From: Atherix ibis
Lineage: Eukaryota; Arthropoda; Insecta; Diptera; Athericidae
NCBI GenBank assembly: GCA_958298945.1
Contig: OY282607.1
Coordinates: forward strand, 53,483,020 to 53,547,019
Direction: 5' to 3'
DNA: 64,000 nucleotides
The first letter of the stretch is position 1; each line of letters begins with the position of its first letter. The notes under the pieces were generated by a model. It searched no databases, was not told where the DNA came from, and saw only the letters and a program-made list of their open reading frames with translations. Made by a program: the position numbers and the translations under genes. Below, in pieces: positions 12,901 through 27,900 of the stretch.

Positions 12901-15900
12901 TCTTTTATGTGCGTATTAGTGTTATTCATCATGATCTTAAAATTTCACTCTTTTATTCCCATTCATATTAAATTTGTTGTTCAAGAGCTACTCGGCACTT
13001 TCTTTTCTATCGAGAACTTAAGCATCACGAGTTACGGATTATATTATAAGATATATTAATAAATACATGTAAAGGCGAGCAGAAGAGACTCAAATGCTAT
13101 CTTATTACCATAATCTAACAAATTATTATTTTTATAAAATTAGATTGTTGCTATTTAGTATTTGAAAATGTCCATTAATTTAATGAGAAAATAAATTTTT
13201 GACAGCGGACTCACAACTCACAAATTTCGATAATTTTAATATGTACTCGTACTATAGTTTGAGCGAAAAATAAATCTCGGAAATCAACATTTAACGAATT
13301 AAAAAATGTATGTTGTTGTGGTCGCCAAAGCCTATCTTAAGCATGTCTAATTACGTATAAGGATGAGTTTTGTAAGTTAAATAGTAACTACTTCCGAAGG
13401 GAAGCCTATTCATAGCTTAATATATCGCGATGTATTTTTCAAAGCGTAATAGAAAGTGCTGTTCAAATTTCGAAAAAGCTATTAATAGCTTTGAATAATT
13501 TTTCCAATAATGTTCAATAATAATTTGGCAATATGGCTAGCTCGGCTGTTTTTTACTAATGCCAGTAATACTGGTTACGGTAATAACTAATACTCTATTA
13601 CTATTATAATCGCCTAATATTAGCTTCCATTACTGGTTTGCCAGCATACACAAACTACTTGACATATCTTCACAAGAAATAATCGATCGGTGTCAAATCA
13701 CACGATCTTGGACGTCAAATCACATGTTTTTAATTAATTGGGCTTCAATACCTCTTGTGAATTTGTCTCACTCCAAAAGTGATACTTTTCATTGTCAACA
13801 AAACCATTGATCGAAAAATGAACCTCGTCAAAATAATGTTTTGGCGAAGTGACAGCTTCTTTTCAAAATAAATTTGAATAAATTTGGAAACTTTGTTCAA
13901 GCGTCAGTCTATCCATGATAAAATCCCAAACTATACTGAGTAAAAATCATTAATAAACTTTGACAGTCGACAGCTGGTTTTACGCATCCAAACGATCACA
14001 TGTTATAAAAAAAATTAAGCTTCTAGCGATTCTCAAACAATCATAAATTATTTAATAAAATATAATGAAATTTGTAAATTGATGAAATTGGAACTTATAT
14101 TGCATAGTCGGTTGCATGGCCCATATCTGTCTCAATATAGTTTCTTCTAAATTTTATATTAACTTCTTTATTGGTATTCTAATTTTTAAAACAATTAAAG
14201 TTTAGCAAACTTGAACATTTACATTCCGAAACTGATTGAGAAAAAATAAAAAAAGCTAAAACTGGAACACCAGACAAAAATTCGTTTACGTTTGCAAGCA
14301 TAAAAATATCAATAAAAGATTTTCGTTTCAAAATTTATGTTCCATCTTATTTAAGTGTGTGAATTATGATATTTAGAAGTCTGCTAATTATTTATTTTCT
14401 TTCGCATTTAACCATTCATATACACACAGAAGCAACGGATAAACATGCTGAAATTTGAACCACTAACATAAAAAAGTGGTTGAAAGAAGATGTACATTTA
14501 AAAAATAAAGAAAAAATAGAACTAAAGATACTTGGATAACATAAATTCCGCTACTTGGTCTTATTTTACCCTCTCATGTAAATTTTTTTACTATTTCATT
14601 TTAATAAAACCAGTTAAGAATTGTGAAATACATAATTTGTAGTTCAAACAGAAAAAAAATATTTAAATTTTTATATTGAGGAAACTATCTTCCGAATTGG
14701 TGTTATGTCAATATGAAAATATGTTTTTCTAGTAAATTAGCTGTTAATTAATTGGATAAAAATACACATTGAAATGCACGATTAAAACCTAATTTTGTGC
14801 TTCGCTTGGAATCTCAAACTTTGTTTGTGCTTGAATTTTTTGTTAGTAATCAACAAACAAAAATCAGCTATGTTCGTTAAGAAAAAATATGAATTAGTTG
14901 CTGGAAAAAAAAATTACCATCCGACCTTGACAATTATAGCATTTAGTAATTTTGTACCTTAAAAAATAATCAAGTACAAGCCAACAGAAAAAAAGGAAAT
15001 ATTTGTAGTAATTGACCGTAAATTGTTATGTTATTATTATTTATTTGACAGGTTTTCATTTTCTACATTTGTACAATTTTTTTAACACATACATGCATTT
15101 TTTATACACACATAGTCATGAGAACACAGTCGCTCCTATGGAGCACATAGCGGCACCAGAAAACTCCCTTAACTCTCCTCCGTCTGCGTCTGCCCTGGGT
15201 TCCTGCCTGATGGTCCGGATGCTTCCGTGAACTCTCTTCCATCTGCTCCTGCCTTTGGGTTTTTGCCTGAGGTACGGTCTTGGGTTTTTGCCTGAGGTAC
15301 GGTTTTTGCCCTGAGTACGATGAAAGCCAAATGAGTTCTTGCCTGAGGTACGGTCCGGTTGATTCTTCTTGTGCTGTTTCTTGATAAGGTGGATTTTATA
15401 GCTTGCGGCTTATCAGACCAGCGAAGCAACCTCCAGTGACGTTGGGGGACCCTACGGACTACATATATAAGGCTTGTAGTCAGGCCTTTCACCCCGGCAC
15501 CAATGCCGAGATGGCGGCAGCGGGAATCGAACCCGCCACCTACCGAGTGTGAGTCGGTCACCTTGACCATTGCACCACACACACAATTGTTATGTGAATT
15601 GCTCTAATTTTGTTATAAAAAATCCTTCTGGAACACAATTACTATTAATATAGTGACAGAAACTACTCTAAATATTCAAGATTAGTATTATATCAAATTA
15701 AAATACTGGCTTCTTGTGCCTATTTTAATATATCTCCTCCTACATTTATCATCTTTGACAGCTGATTGCACCCATGTTGATTTTTTTGTGTGATGCGATC
15801 TTTCGACAAATTCGTGAATTAACGTTTGGCATTTGTCAAAATGAATCGATAAGCAGCTTAGATTAAAGAATCCTTTCGTTATATTTCCGTATATGTATGC

Positions 15901-18900
15901 GTACTTTTATGTCCGCTAATTTACTCCAAGGGGCGATAAATCAAGCAACCTGTATATTTATGTGAAGAATGTTATGTATAAATATTAATCCACTAACATC
16001 TAGTTTTATTAATGGAAATTTTCTGAATTCTAAAATTTTGATTACCTATTTTAACTTACATAGTTTAAATAGAAATATAATTTAAACATAACAATAGTCA
16101 ATATTTATATATACGAACTTATGTCTATTAACTACTTTCTTTTAACGATGTTGATGACTGCATCTCCATATTTTACAGAGAAATTTTTAATATTTTTAAT
16201 ACTTGAGTGCCACTTAAATGCATGAGATCTCCTTTGCAATCTCTGTCCTAGTTTATTAAGAAACTACGTCACCTTATCCGTCGACTATGCTTTTCCAGCA
16301 ATAACGCTATTACCATAGCTGATTTTTTCGTATCTTAATTTGAGGAGACCTTTTCCTCTGATTGTCTTCAAATTAATATAAATAAATTTACGCATCTTTC
16401 TGTTATAACTCAAGATATCATTCTGAATAGTATTATTGATCTCAAATATGATTTTTTTATGATTTTGGTTCTGACGATATTCCTCCATATATATATATCA
16501 ACGACGACAAGATTAAGCAACTACACTCCTTGATGAGCTATATATCAACGACTCAAATAACTTTTGAGTCGTTGATATATAGCTCATCCAAGTAGTGTAG
16601 CTATTTGAGTCATTGATATATATTGTAGCTCATCAAGCAGTGTAGTTGCTTTATCTCACCTAATCAGCATGGTTTTAAGCCTTCCAGATCTACGACTCCT
16701 AATCTCCTTACATTTATTTCTAATATATCTTATAATTTTTTTAAAGCTTTGCAAACTGACTGCATCTACGCTGACTTTTGTAAGACATTAGACATAAATT
16801 CCTCACTCGATTATTTTAGTTCGTACTTACCTGATGGGACCTATAACCACTTACTGGTGTTTCGCAGGGTAGCCATATTGGCCCATTACTTTTTATTCTT
16901 GCCATTAATGACATTGTTAAAGTAATTAAGACCACCGAAATTTTAATCTTTGTGGATGATATAAAAGTTTTTTCAAAAATTGAAAATTTCAATGATGCAA
17001 CCCTCATTCAGGAGAATTTAAACTTATTTGACATTTGGTGCGCTTCCTAGGTCCTGGTTTTGAATTTGGATAAATGTGAAGTCATGACATTTTCTAGGTG
17101 CCTCAATTCTTGCAATCTTTCTCTTATAATTTTTCGGTATCTACAATATAATTTAACGTGCGCAAACTGCTACTGACCTTGGGATTTTACTGGATAAGTA
17201 AAATCATGTTGATGACATTGTTAATTTTGAAGTCGTTACATTTTCCAGATGCCTCAATCCCCGAACTTTCGCTTACAACTTTTCGGGATCTACAATTAAA
17301 CGTGCACAAATTGCTACTACAAAAATGTGTTTTACTCCAATTCTTCTTGATTACTTTGGATCGTACCTATCTGATAGGACCTATAAAGAGTCTTTTCGTA
17401 CGTGCTTATCGAGAGATTTAGAATCTTTTACTGGTGTTCCGCAGGGTAGTCATCTTGGCTCATTACTTTTTACTTTTTATTCTTGTTGTTGATGACATTG
17501 TTTCTCTTACAACTTTTCGGGATCTACAATACAATTAAACATGCACAAACTGTTACTGACCTTGGAATTTTAATGGATAAGAAAATTGAATTTTTTCCCC
17601 ATATTAACAACATTGTTGCTAAAAGTAGGGCAGTTTAAGGCTTTATAAAGCGTTGATCGGGAGAACTTTCCTGTGTTAATACCTCGGTACTCTTGTTCCT
17701 TAGTTAGATCTCTTCTTGAGTATGCAGATGCAGTTTGGTCGCCCTTTTACAGTTCTCATATTAAGCGTAAAGAATCGGTGCAATGTAACCTTGTTAGGTT
17801 TGCTTTGTAGGATTTTCATTGGGTTAATCTTAGACTTCTAAACGTTAATTCTTCTACGTCTAACTATGGTTTACACGAGCCAATGAATCGTATGTGTGTT
17901 TCTGTTTTTAGTTGTAAGGAATTCAATCTTACTACCACTAAAAGCTCTTTGAAGATAATTTTTTTTCTCTCCCTCGCTTTTTTCTTACATGTTTAGTGGG
18001 GATACTTTGTTTAACGTTCTATGAATTTTCCTATTTTCTTGTCTTTTTTTTTTCTTTTTATGATACTTGCATGTCTTGCATGTTTGAGCCGAATCTAATC
18101 ATATAGATCGGTGAATATTTTCCTTCAGTTGCTAGGATTGCTTTCCAGCATTTGTTGGGCTATTCCTTAGCATTTGTTGTTGAAAGTTGTTTACTTCAAG
18201 TTAAAGCTTAAATTCAAAATAAATTAAATTCAAAATAAAAAATTAAATTATATTCAATTATGAAGATTTTCGGAGAGTTTTGAAACGCTTACATTTTAAA
18301 TTCTAACTTATATCGGGGAAGTTGATATGTAAAGTATTTTCGAATCACTAAGTTTAAGTTTATCCATTTTAATGCATAGTTTTATTCGTAAAGTAACTTA
18401 AAATCAATTTATTATGTAGAATAATAAAATATTTTGTCAGTGACAAATATCTGTAATTTTGCGAATATATTTTTAAAATAAGTGGACTGAATATTTGTGG
18501 AGAGATCTATTCAGTATATCTAAAATTTAAGAGAATAATATTTATTGATGAAACTCATTTTCGACTCAACCAATTCGTTAACAAATAAATGTGTCAGATT
18601 TGGGCAAATGGTAATCCACTATAGACTTCGATGAAAGTAAATTTATGGTTTCACGTTTGAACATAAGGTGTAATTGGTACTTATTACTTTGAGAATGATG
18701 CTGGTGCCACGATAATCGTGGTGATTCTTACGATAAAGTAGCCTTGAGTGGTTGAATCTTGTACTTATAGGCCTCCTTTGATTACTATGGGAACAGAGTC
18801 ATTTTGATGAATCCGTTTAATGTCAACATCAAAGAGACAGCTGTCATATACCAAAAATCCCTCCAGTGGCTCTAGTAGTTTTGGTTTTGAGCATATAATT

Positions 18901-21900
18901 CGCAATTTAAGTAAAAGTTTGGGAACCTCTGGACTTACATAACCTGCATCGCCAATGAAAGTGGATAAAGTGGGTTCCTAAATGAATAATAGACTAGAGC
19001 AATGACGGGTAGAGACAGATGGATCCTCAATGACAAGATCTTCCCGGAAGACCAACGACAGATCCAGTTTTTCCAATTCTGAAAAAAATACTAATTGCTT
19101 ATTCATATTTTTGCTTGTTTATTTTAATTAAATGATATTCAAATTATCGCTTAGTATTAATCGAAATTTGAAATATTTATCTATACTGCCCAACAATTGT
19201 TTAGAATCATCCACATAAAATAGTTTTGTTGTTGTAGATTGTACTAGTGGGAGTGGGTATAAACAGCTGCTACATTGTCAGCACCTATTTTCTAATAAAT
19301 AGATTAAAAACAACAAAAAAACCACGTGGTTTCCCCATAATTTCGTTAAAACCAACCTCGCCATTTTATCTGTTTACAAAAAACATTGATTGCAAAAATT
19401 TCTCCAAAATCATGCTTATGGAAAAATAATTTGTTTTACTTGCTATTACTTTGTTTGTAATATATAATTTAGGTAACATCTTTTATTGATTAATACCAAC
19501 TAACATTATTAAAGATGAAAATCTTTTTAAAAAAATTGTGAAAAGTACTCTAAATAATCAACCTTTTTTGGTTGTGTAGTGCGTATTTTCCTTAGTTATT
19601 TTCAGTTATTACTACAATTTACTATAATTCAGATGAAAACCAATTTTTCTATACACACTAAAATTTCTATTAAGTTGATATTTGCTTTAAAGGCACAAAG
19701 AATAATTACATATTAAGATTATTTAGTTAAAAGGTGAAATCACAAAATTGTTCAAATTACGTTTGCAGTTCAAAAATACATCAACTAACTAACTAAGAAT
19801 ACATGAGTTTCCTGAAAATTACCAAATGTTTTATAAATAATTACGAATGGAAAATAATGACGGTTTTCTTACATCAAATTACTTTTTTTAGAAAATTACA
19901 TATTAAAGGGTGTTTAAAAAGGTTAGAAAATACTCGTAGAAAGTGAGAAAATGTTTGAATTCCAGCACCGTTCCCAAAGTTGCATTTTTCATAAAATAAA
20001 GTAAATTCAAAGTTGCATTATTGGAATTTTTCTGTTAAACAAATATTAAAGGTATCAAGAAAAATAATTAATTTTCGAATGGAAAAAAAATCGAAGACAG
20101 TTAACGGTGGACTGAGAGATTCAAAAAGCGAGTAATTTGTTTACGTGTCGTGTTGACACGTTAATCTGTTACTGATACTCTTACAGTTTTTATAAATTTG
20201 TACTACGATTAAAATCGATTATTTAAGAAACTAAATAAGTATTGAACGTCGAACTAAAAGGTTTGTTAGCATATGGAAACATCTATCAATAATAAAATAT
20301 ATTTACAAAAATAAAAAAAAATTCTCCTCGCTACAAAGTAGGTAAAGCAAATGCGGGCGATTTCATATTTAAGATTTATCTTAGTATAAAAGGCTGAAAA
20401 TAATAGATCTCGTAAAAATATAAAAAAAGGTTTTTTTGCCATTTATTGACATTGGTGTGGTTACACAGAAGTGTGGGTAATTGGAACTACTTTTAAAGAT
20501 TGGCTAGAAATTTACCTTAGTCCTGAATTAGGAGGCTTATTGCTATTAGCTAAAAAGGAATTGTTTAATCTTAACCTTATTATACAACGCCCCAGGTTAT
20601 ATTATTTGGATCAAAGCATTAAAAAAGGTAAATGTTATGAGGGCTATCGAAATTATTAGTTTTTCATTGAAGAAAATAAACTGAACGAATATGTAAGAAA
20701 GGATGTTGACGAAATAGAAGTCACACAATGAAGAGCCTAATAATAAGGATTTGATTTCTATGCACACTCAGTTTAATACTGTTTCATCAAATATTCCATA
20801 AGATAATCAATTAACTGCTAGTCATATTTCGAATATGACAAAATGGAGATTTTAGCAAATATTATTTCCGCAGAAAATGAAAACACAAAAGTTGCAAAAT
20901 TTTTGCACCAGTCTATTTAGAAGAAAATATAATCAATAAAGATTAAAGTAAACATAAATTTTTTAAATACAATAATTTATTATATTAAATAAGATAATTA
21001 AAGTTAACTTTTATATTTATAAAATACGGTGTAGTTTAATACAAAAAAATATCGTACATATTATATCGATGAGTAGTGGTTGAGTATGAGACTCGCATAG
21101 AATTGTGCAAAAACAATGGCTTAAATGAGACTCGCAAGGAATTCATTGCCACTTGGCCACAAAGGAATAATTAATAAACTCACTTCGTCAGATTTGACTA
21201 ATATTTATCTAATATTTTATTTGTTAGTTTTTTTAAATTATTTCTAAAACATATTTCAATGAACAAACAAAAATTATTTATTTCAGGATTCCGAATCGAG
21301 ACGACTTAAACGTGGCCATGTGTTAAGTGAGTTGCTGGAAACTGAAAGAATTTATGTATCGGAGATGAGTTCAATATTGAAGGTAAGGACTAATAATAAT
21401 ATTATAGTTTATTATTATGTTTTAATATATACACATATAATTGTTTTATTCAAACTTTTTTTTTTTAAATTACAAATTAGGATTTTACTTTTTAGATAGA
21501 GATGATCGCCAATATTAATAAATAAATTTTATTTATTAATCTGTAGATCGCCAATATGGTCAGTGTGTTCCTTACTGTTTTCTTGTTGTTGTTTTTTGTT
21601 GAAAAGCGCCTTCTTTCTAAACGTAATAAGTAAAACACATGTGAACCTATTGAACTTATTAATTTAAAAAATGGTGACTTTGACTTTTTTAACAAGAGTG
21701 GTCTGATTATATCGATTCTTTTTTATTCTCTATGTTATAGTAACTTACAAGTTTATTGCTCATAATTTTATCAATATTAAAATTAAAACTGCTTAAAATA
21801 ATTTATACGTATTTACTTATAATTTTGTCATATCTCTGGAAGTTTTCACTCAAATACGGACAAATATTTTCCGATTTTTCAATAATTATATCTAAAAGCA

Positions 21901-24900
21901 CATCTTTCTGATTATTCAGATGCGCCTCAATGCTTCCATTTTGGTTTACTGCTCAAAGCTCGCATTCGATTAACTTATAAAAGAATGTGAAAATACACAT
22001 TAAAAGCAGATTTGTTAAATTCTTATAAACCTACATCCATTGCCCAAACCGTACCAAGGGAAACTACTGCCATTACCTTTTACTAATATCCAATCCGCCC
22101 ATCAAAACAAACAAAATCCTTTCAAACTTAACTAAAATTTCTCACTCAAAATAACTAGACTATCTTCTTCTAAATTTACGACAAGAATCTGTTTTATGAA
22201 TTAAAATATTAATTAGCTCCGAGTTAGCTGATGTTTTGCTTATAGAGGGTATGTAAATGCGAAAATTGACTCTACCATAATCAGTCATAAAACTCACTAC
22301 AAAATACTGAAAATGTACCTATTACTGAGAACTTATTGCCAAATTCCTTCTTTGCACCTAAAATGCCAAATCGAAAGTAAAACCTGTGATCTTAAGATTT
22401 AGCCATATTGATTAAGTGAAGTTTGGTGTTCGACCAAATGCGAATTATCAATAATTTTACCATAAACAAATTGCATGTGGCTAGAGTTTTGGAAACACTG
22501 CATCTCCCAATGTTCATATCAGTTCTTAACTTACCTCACCTGCCAACCATCTTCATTCGTAAATGCATGGACTGGAGAAGTAGCGAAAGAGTTCTTTCGC
22601 AACATTGACCAACTAGTCCATTCGACAATTTTACCAATATTTTGGGTACGGAAACTGCTACAAATTCAGATTGAGAATTCTGCTCTCACACATAATTTCC
22701 TTTTTGAAAACCACTCTATTCTCACCTATCCATACTCGTACTGTGACGTTCAAACTATTGGATTATTTGGAAAGTAATTTCGTTTTTTTAATAAAAGTGA
22801 AAGACGATTTTCTTATAGTGAATTAATATTTTATTCAATTAAATATTGTCCAGTCTGATCCAATACCCTTCGCCATCTTTCTGGCAGTAGCATGATTCCA
22901 CGCTCATAAAATGTTTGTTCTTTGCTGGCCAAAAAACTGATCCAAGTGATTTTTGACCTCCTCATTTGAATTAAACGTTTTACCGTCTAAAAAGTTGGTA
23001 GAGGCCAGAACAAATGATAATCGGAAGGTGCTAGGTCTGGAGAGTATGGTAGATGTGGCAGTATATTCCATCCAAGCTCTAAAAGCTTTTGCCGAATGGT
23101 ATGTGGTTTCGCATTATCCTGTTGGAACACTATACCTTTCCTATTGACCAATTTTGGCCTTTTTTCTTTAAGTGAATCATTCAATTTGTCGGTATAAGCT
23201 CAAAATAAACGATTCCTTTGAAATTCCACCAAACAGATAGCATAACCTTTTTTTGATGAATATTGGCTTTCGAAGGATCTTTTGCGTTTAACATTATTGT
23301 AGACAACCCATTTTTCATCCCCATTGATGATATGCTTCAAAAATTGATCATTTTCTTGGCGTTTGAAAAGCAAATCACAAACATAAATGCGACGACAAAA
23401 ATTTTGTACAATTAAGTCCTCTGTTGGGAAAAAACTTTCCGAACAACCCAGTACTATCCCTCATCTTCTAACAGACGTTACAAAAAAAAAAAAATTGTAT
23501 TTTATTGCGACATTACAATGAATAATTTTTATTAGATTTCTTCTGACAACATTTACCGAGCCAATTGTATATTTTTTGGGCGGTCCATTAGCACAGTCGT
23601 TAGCGTACTGGACTACCATCCAAGGGTCGTGAATTGGAATTCCAATAAGGCATGGTTCTACGGTTATTTCCAAAAAACATTTTCCTTTACGTTTTCTACT
23701 TTGACTTCTAAATCCCGATATCGTACTATCAAGCAAGTTTATTCAACATCAAATCCAAAATTTAGGGCTATTTCCCAGTGACTATATATATCACTTCTCT
23801 CCTCGTACAGCTCCTTAGGCCATGAAATTATTTTTCTTATACTCTTTAACTGTATTCTTTGTTATCAAATAACATATTAAATCTTCCACTAAATCTAATT
23901 TCTATTATATATTTCTATCAACTAACACGTTTTATTCTATGGTCGTTGTACTATAATAATTACTCCTAGCATATATATGAATTAGGAACCTAAGTTGCAA
24001 ATCTACTAATTTGACTTTTCTAAAAATGTCTAGATTTGTTAAAAATAAAGTTGAAAATATCATCAAATTGAATAATTATTTTTTACTGGTGACGCTTATA
24101 TGGAGTTTCTTCTGTTTCGTACATGAGCCCCAGCACTACCGAAAATATGCGGTTTTTACTTTTTTTTTTGTGTCATTTTTAGTGACATTTGGACCGAAAT
24201 GTTCATTTCTTAGCGCCATGATAATTTAGGTCATTTGGCGACAACTAAAGGGAAATCCAGCTATGTCATTAACTGAATTTGAAATCAGCACGTACCAAGT
24301 GTCGCTAAATCTGGTCACGTTCAGTTTATATTCTTTATGAGTTTATATCAATAATTTTCACATGAACAGACTTCTTGATACGCTAGCTAATTAAATAGAT
24401 GTAAAATGTACCTTGGCTTCAAGATAAAAATAACGAAAAGTAGCTAAATTTATATTTTCAATAGAATTTGTGTCGAAATCATATTATCACAAAGAACATT
24501 TTGGGCTATAGTGCAAGAATTTTATATTTGAAACTTTGTTTACTTGCGTAACATTTCCAGTATTATAAATTTTTCAAATTCTGATTAAGAATCAAAACTT
24601 CTATTATAATAAAAAAAAAACAATTCATATATCGTTTTTTTTAAAAAATCATAAAAAATCAGACATCATAAACCCAAATTTTGAATTAGAAAGTGTTTCA
24701 ATTCGAATAAATGGTGACCTAATCACCATGACAATAAATCCAAATATCGTCTAGATTCTAAACATTCTCAAACAAGTCGACACACAATTCAAAATTTTAA
24801 GCAGAAAAACTACATGTAACGTTATTTTAATTGTCAACTCTGAAATATCATAAACCCAGATTACAAATATGAAAGCAATTTAATTAAATGGCATAATGGG

Positions 24901-27900
24901 AAAGCCTGCAAAAAATCCTAACGCCATCTTATTTGAGCTTTTGAACCTGAATATTTTCGAAGACAAAAGCACATTATCGCAAAAGTCGCCATTTTAAACA
25001 AGTTTTCAAACAGTAATGCTCAATGGGGATTTTAATAAACTAATTTGAACTATTCTTTTGCAGATGTACAACCTGTGTACATTTTGAATTGGAATTCTTT
25101 TTGCAAAATAATATTCATTTTATACACATAACACAGTCATATACAAATATCAACAAATGGTGTTTTTCTTCTTCTTTTTTTCAAATGTTAAATTGCATAC
25201 AATCGTAAACTGGTCTAACGTTATCTGTCATAAACCCAAATAACCAATTTGGATCTCTTTCAAATCGATTATCCAACATGTATGCACCTATAGCATAAAA
25301 ATACTGTTAAGGGGATAATTGTATATTCGTAATATTATACAACAAATAGCATCGATCTATCCATCTATTATATATTTTTTTTTCTAAATTGCAAAACGTT
25401 ATTTTTTTTTATTATTAAAAACAAGAAAAGATTTATTGAAGGAAACAAATGAATGATTTTTGTTTATCTTAACAGTTCTTTAATTTTTCTTCTTCATGTT
25501 CAGCTGTTTTTCTTCTTGTCTTTTTGCTTTTCTGCATTCCAAAATTCCCCAATAGAAACGTTTTTCTTATTCTTTGAATTTCGGATTTTCTATGATTTTT
25601 TGAACTATTAAAATGTTTATCTCTAACAATATTTTCTTTTTTTCATTAAATTATAAATAATATAAAATAATGAACAAAATGGGATGTTCAGTTATAAAAT
25701 CATATTGTTCGAGTGTTATATTATTAAATGCAACCGTACATACATTATTAGAAGATGGACTTAAAATCATTGAATATATTTTATTATGTTAATTAAAATG
25801 CATGCAATTTAATGTTAAGTGGGGCATCACAGTTATACAACTCTGATTCAGTTAATTGCTTCGATATGGACGTGGACGTTGGATTCACTATACACTACCA
25901 TACACCATACACCATACACCATCCACAACAACATATATTAGGTCTCAATGAATGTTCATTCTTTTGGAATACCTTTTAAGATTTGCTTTTTAAGTTTTAT
26001 TAGCAAAGATTTTCACTCGTTCCCAAACCTAAAAGTCAGTAAGTGTGATAACGTGTTCGTATCAAGAGTGTCTTTTACCCTACAGTGTTAAGGCCTTACA
26101 CTTAGTGCAAAAAAAGAAAAAAGAAAATAACACATTATAATATAAAGAAAAAATCATACAGAAAAGAGATAAATTAAAATAATATTATTTTCGAGCGAAT
26201 AACATTTAGTTAAAATTACATTTAATGTATGAAAAAAAGAAAGAAAGAAATAATTTAAAACAAAACAATAATAGAAACTAATTAAATTAATTCAAATGTG
26301 GGTGGATAAAAAAATTAATTAGTCAATAAGTTAATTAATTAAGTTGAACTTTCACTTGTTCGCTTATAATCTAATCAATATGAAATTCGGTGGTTATAAT
26401 TTGAAGAAAGCATCAAAACAAAAGCAAAACATTGCATTAAATAACTTCCGGTTGAAGAAAGTTCGGAATACAGCAAATAATATAGTTGAAAAATTTCAAC
26501 CAAAATTATGTGGAACATTTCAACGTTTACAATCGTACTGTGAATCGCCAGTCTCTTTTCAAGGATCTCTATTTGAAAAGGAGATTAATGGTAGACGATC
26601 GCCAATTCTAAAACAAAAATTCTATCCAAACGATTTCCCTACGAAAAATGAGAATTTCATATCGAAGAATGGTGATTATATATTTGGACCGAATATACGA
26701 CAATTTGCTTCGAATCAGACATTAAATGGGAAAATATCCAATCTCAATGTCGACATTAGGAATAATGTTGGCGATAATAGCAAAGGATCCACACTGCCTA
26801 AGAAACAAAATAAGAGCACATTCAAACAAATAATCGAGGCGCCTAGTTGTAATGAATCGCTTGAATTAAAAATAATTCAAGACTATTTCGATAATAATTC
26901 GTACACGGACATTGAGAACGATTGTGAATTTAAAGCGTATTTACTAAAGAAAAAATACTATGATATTTTGGATTATTTAGAATCAGGGACAATGCCTAGG
27001 AGCAAAAAAAGTGGCTGTAATAACAATAAATGCAATTATCGAAGAAAATCTCAAGTACCATCTTGTTCGCCATCGCAACAAAATAATACGTTACCAAAAC
27101 GATCCTGTTGCGGAATGAAAAATTCACAACCGATAACAAACCAAGAAAATCCTCTGCCGATGCCAAAAAACGAATCTCAAGGGAAAAATCCTCTTAAATA
27201 TGAGCATATATACAATTTCTGCCGTAGTTTTTTTACTGAAAGTTGTGCAAATACTCGTACGTTCAATAAAAAACAGACAAAAAATTTACTCATTAAAAAT
27301 GAATACAGTGAGGAGAATTATAAGAAATTATTATTGAAATATGTCAATTCAAAAGGATATCCATCCGTAAGGGAGTATGTTGATCAGAATTTTGGAAATT
27401 TATTAAAGGAGGCGTTTCGTCCAAAAAAACTTCTGCCAAAAGTTGAAAATTCCAATTTTCGAACATCAACTTATAATAATAATTTTTCATTTAAACAACC
27501 TTTAGAATTTTGTTTTATACAAAATAATGTACGTATGTATGGCAGCATTTTTTCTAACTTAGTTTTTAATAATTTTTTTAACATTAAATATTTTTATTTT
27601 GCGTTATTATACGCATTGCACCTAGATACAAGATATGTCTTTATATCGATGCAATTGGATGTTAAATTTTGAGTCTTATTTTATTCTTGTAATTGGAACT
27701 GAGAAAGATTGGACAATATTTTTCTTAGATCAACTCTTTGAATCTTTTATTTATGATTATTCATACAAATTACACTCTGTTTCTAACCCGAATCTTGTGG
27801 TACAGTTTTGCCGCCAGGTCGATCAAGCCATTATTGGTGAGCATGAAATATTATAAAATGTTTAATTCTATTTATGGATTAGAATCACAGATAAATTTAG

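Noticed and set aside
15169..15582. 137-codon minus-strand ORF
   Set aside because: It lies entirely in the GC-rich tRNA-derived SINE and its direct repeats; the open frame is a by-product.
15512..15585. Functional tRNA-Val(CAC)
   Set aside because: Anticodon and T arms fold, but the two acceptor strands do not pair and a SINE body follows.
22423..22777. 100-codon + strand open run
   Set aside because: No start context, no family resemblance, overlaps the end of a mariner.
23461..23736. 91-codon minus-strand ORF
   Set aside because: Antisense to a tRNA-like SINE head, with a run of Phe from poly-A; no protein character.
26380..27528. nanos homologue
   Set aside because: The exon end (LEFCFIQNN just before the donor) faintly recalls the CxFCxNN start of the Nanos zinc finger, but the second Cys is missing and no zinc-finger exon could be found downstream.
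27529..27672. Continuation of the nested ORF to its in-frame stop
   Set aside because: After the GTACGT donor the text becomes Phe/Asn/Tyr-rich, as AT-rich noise does; I prefer splicing.
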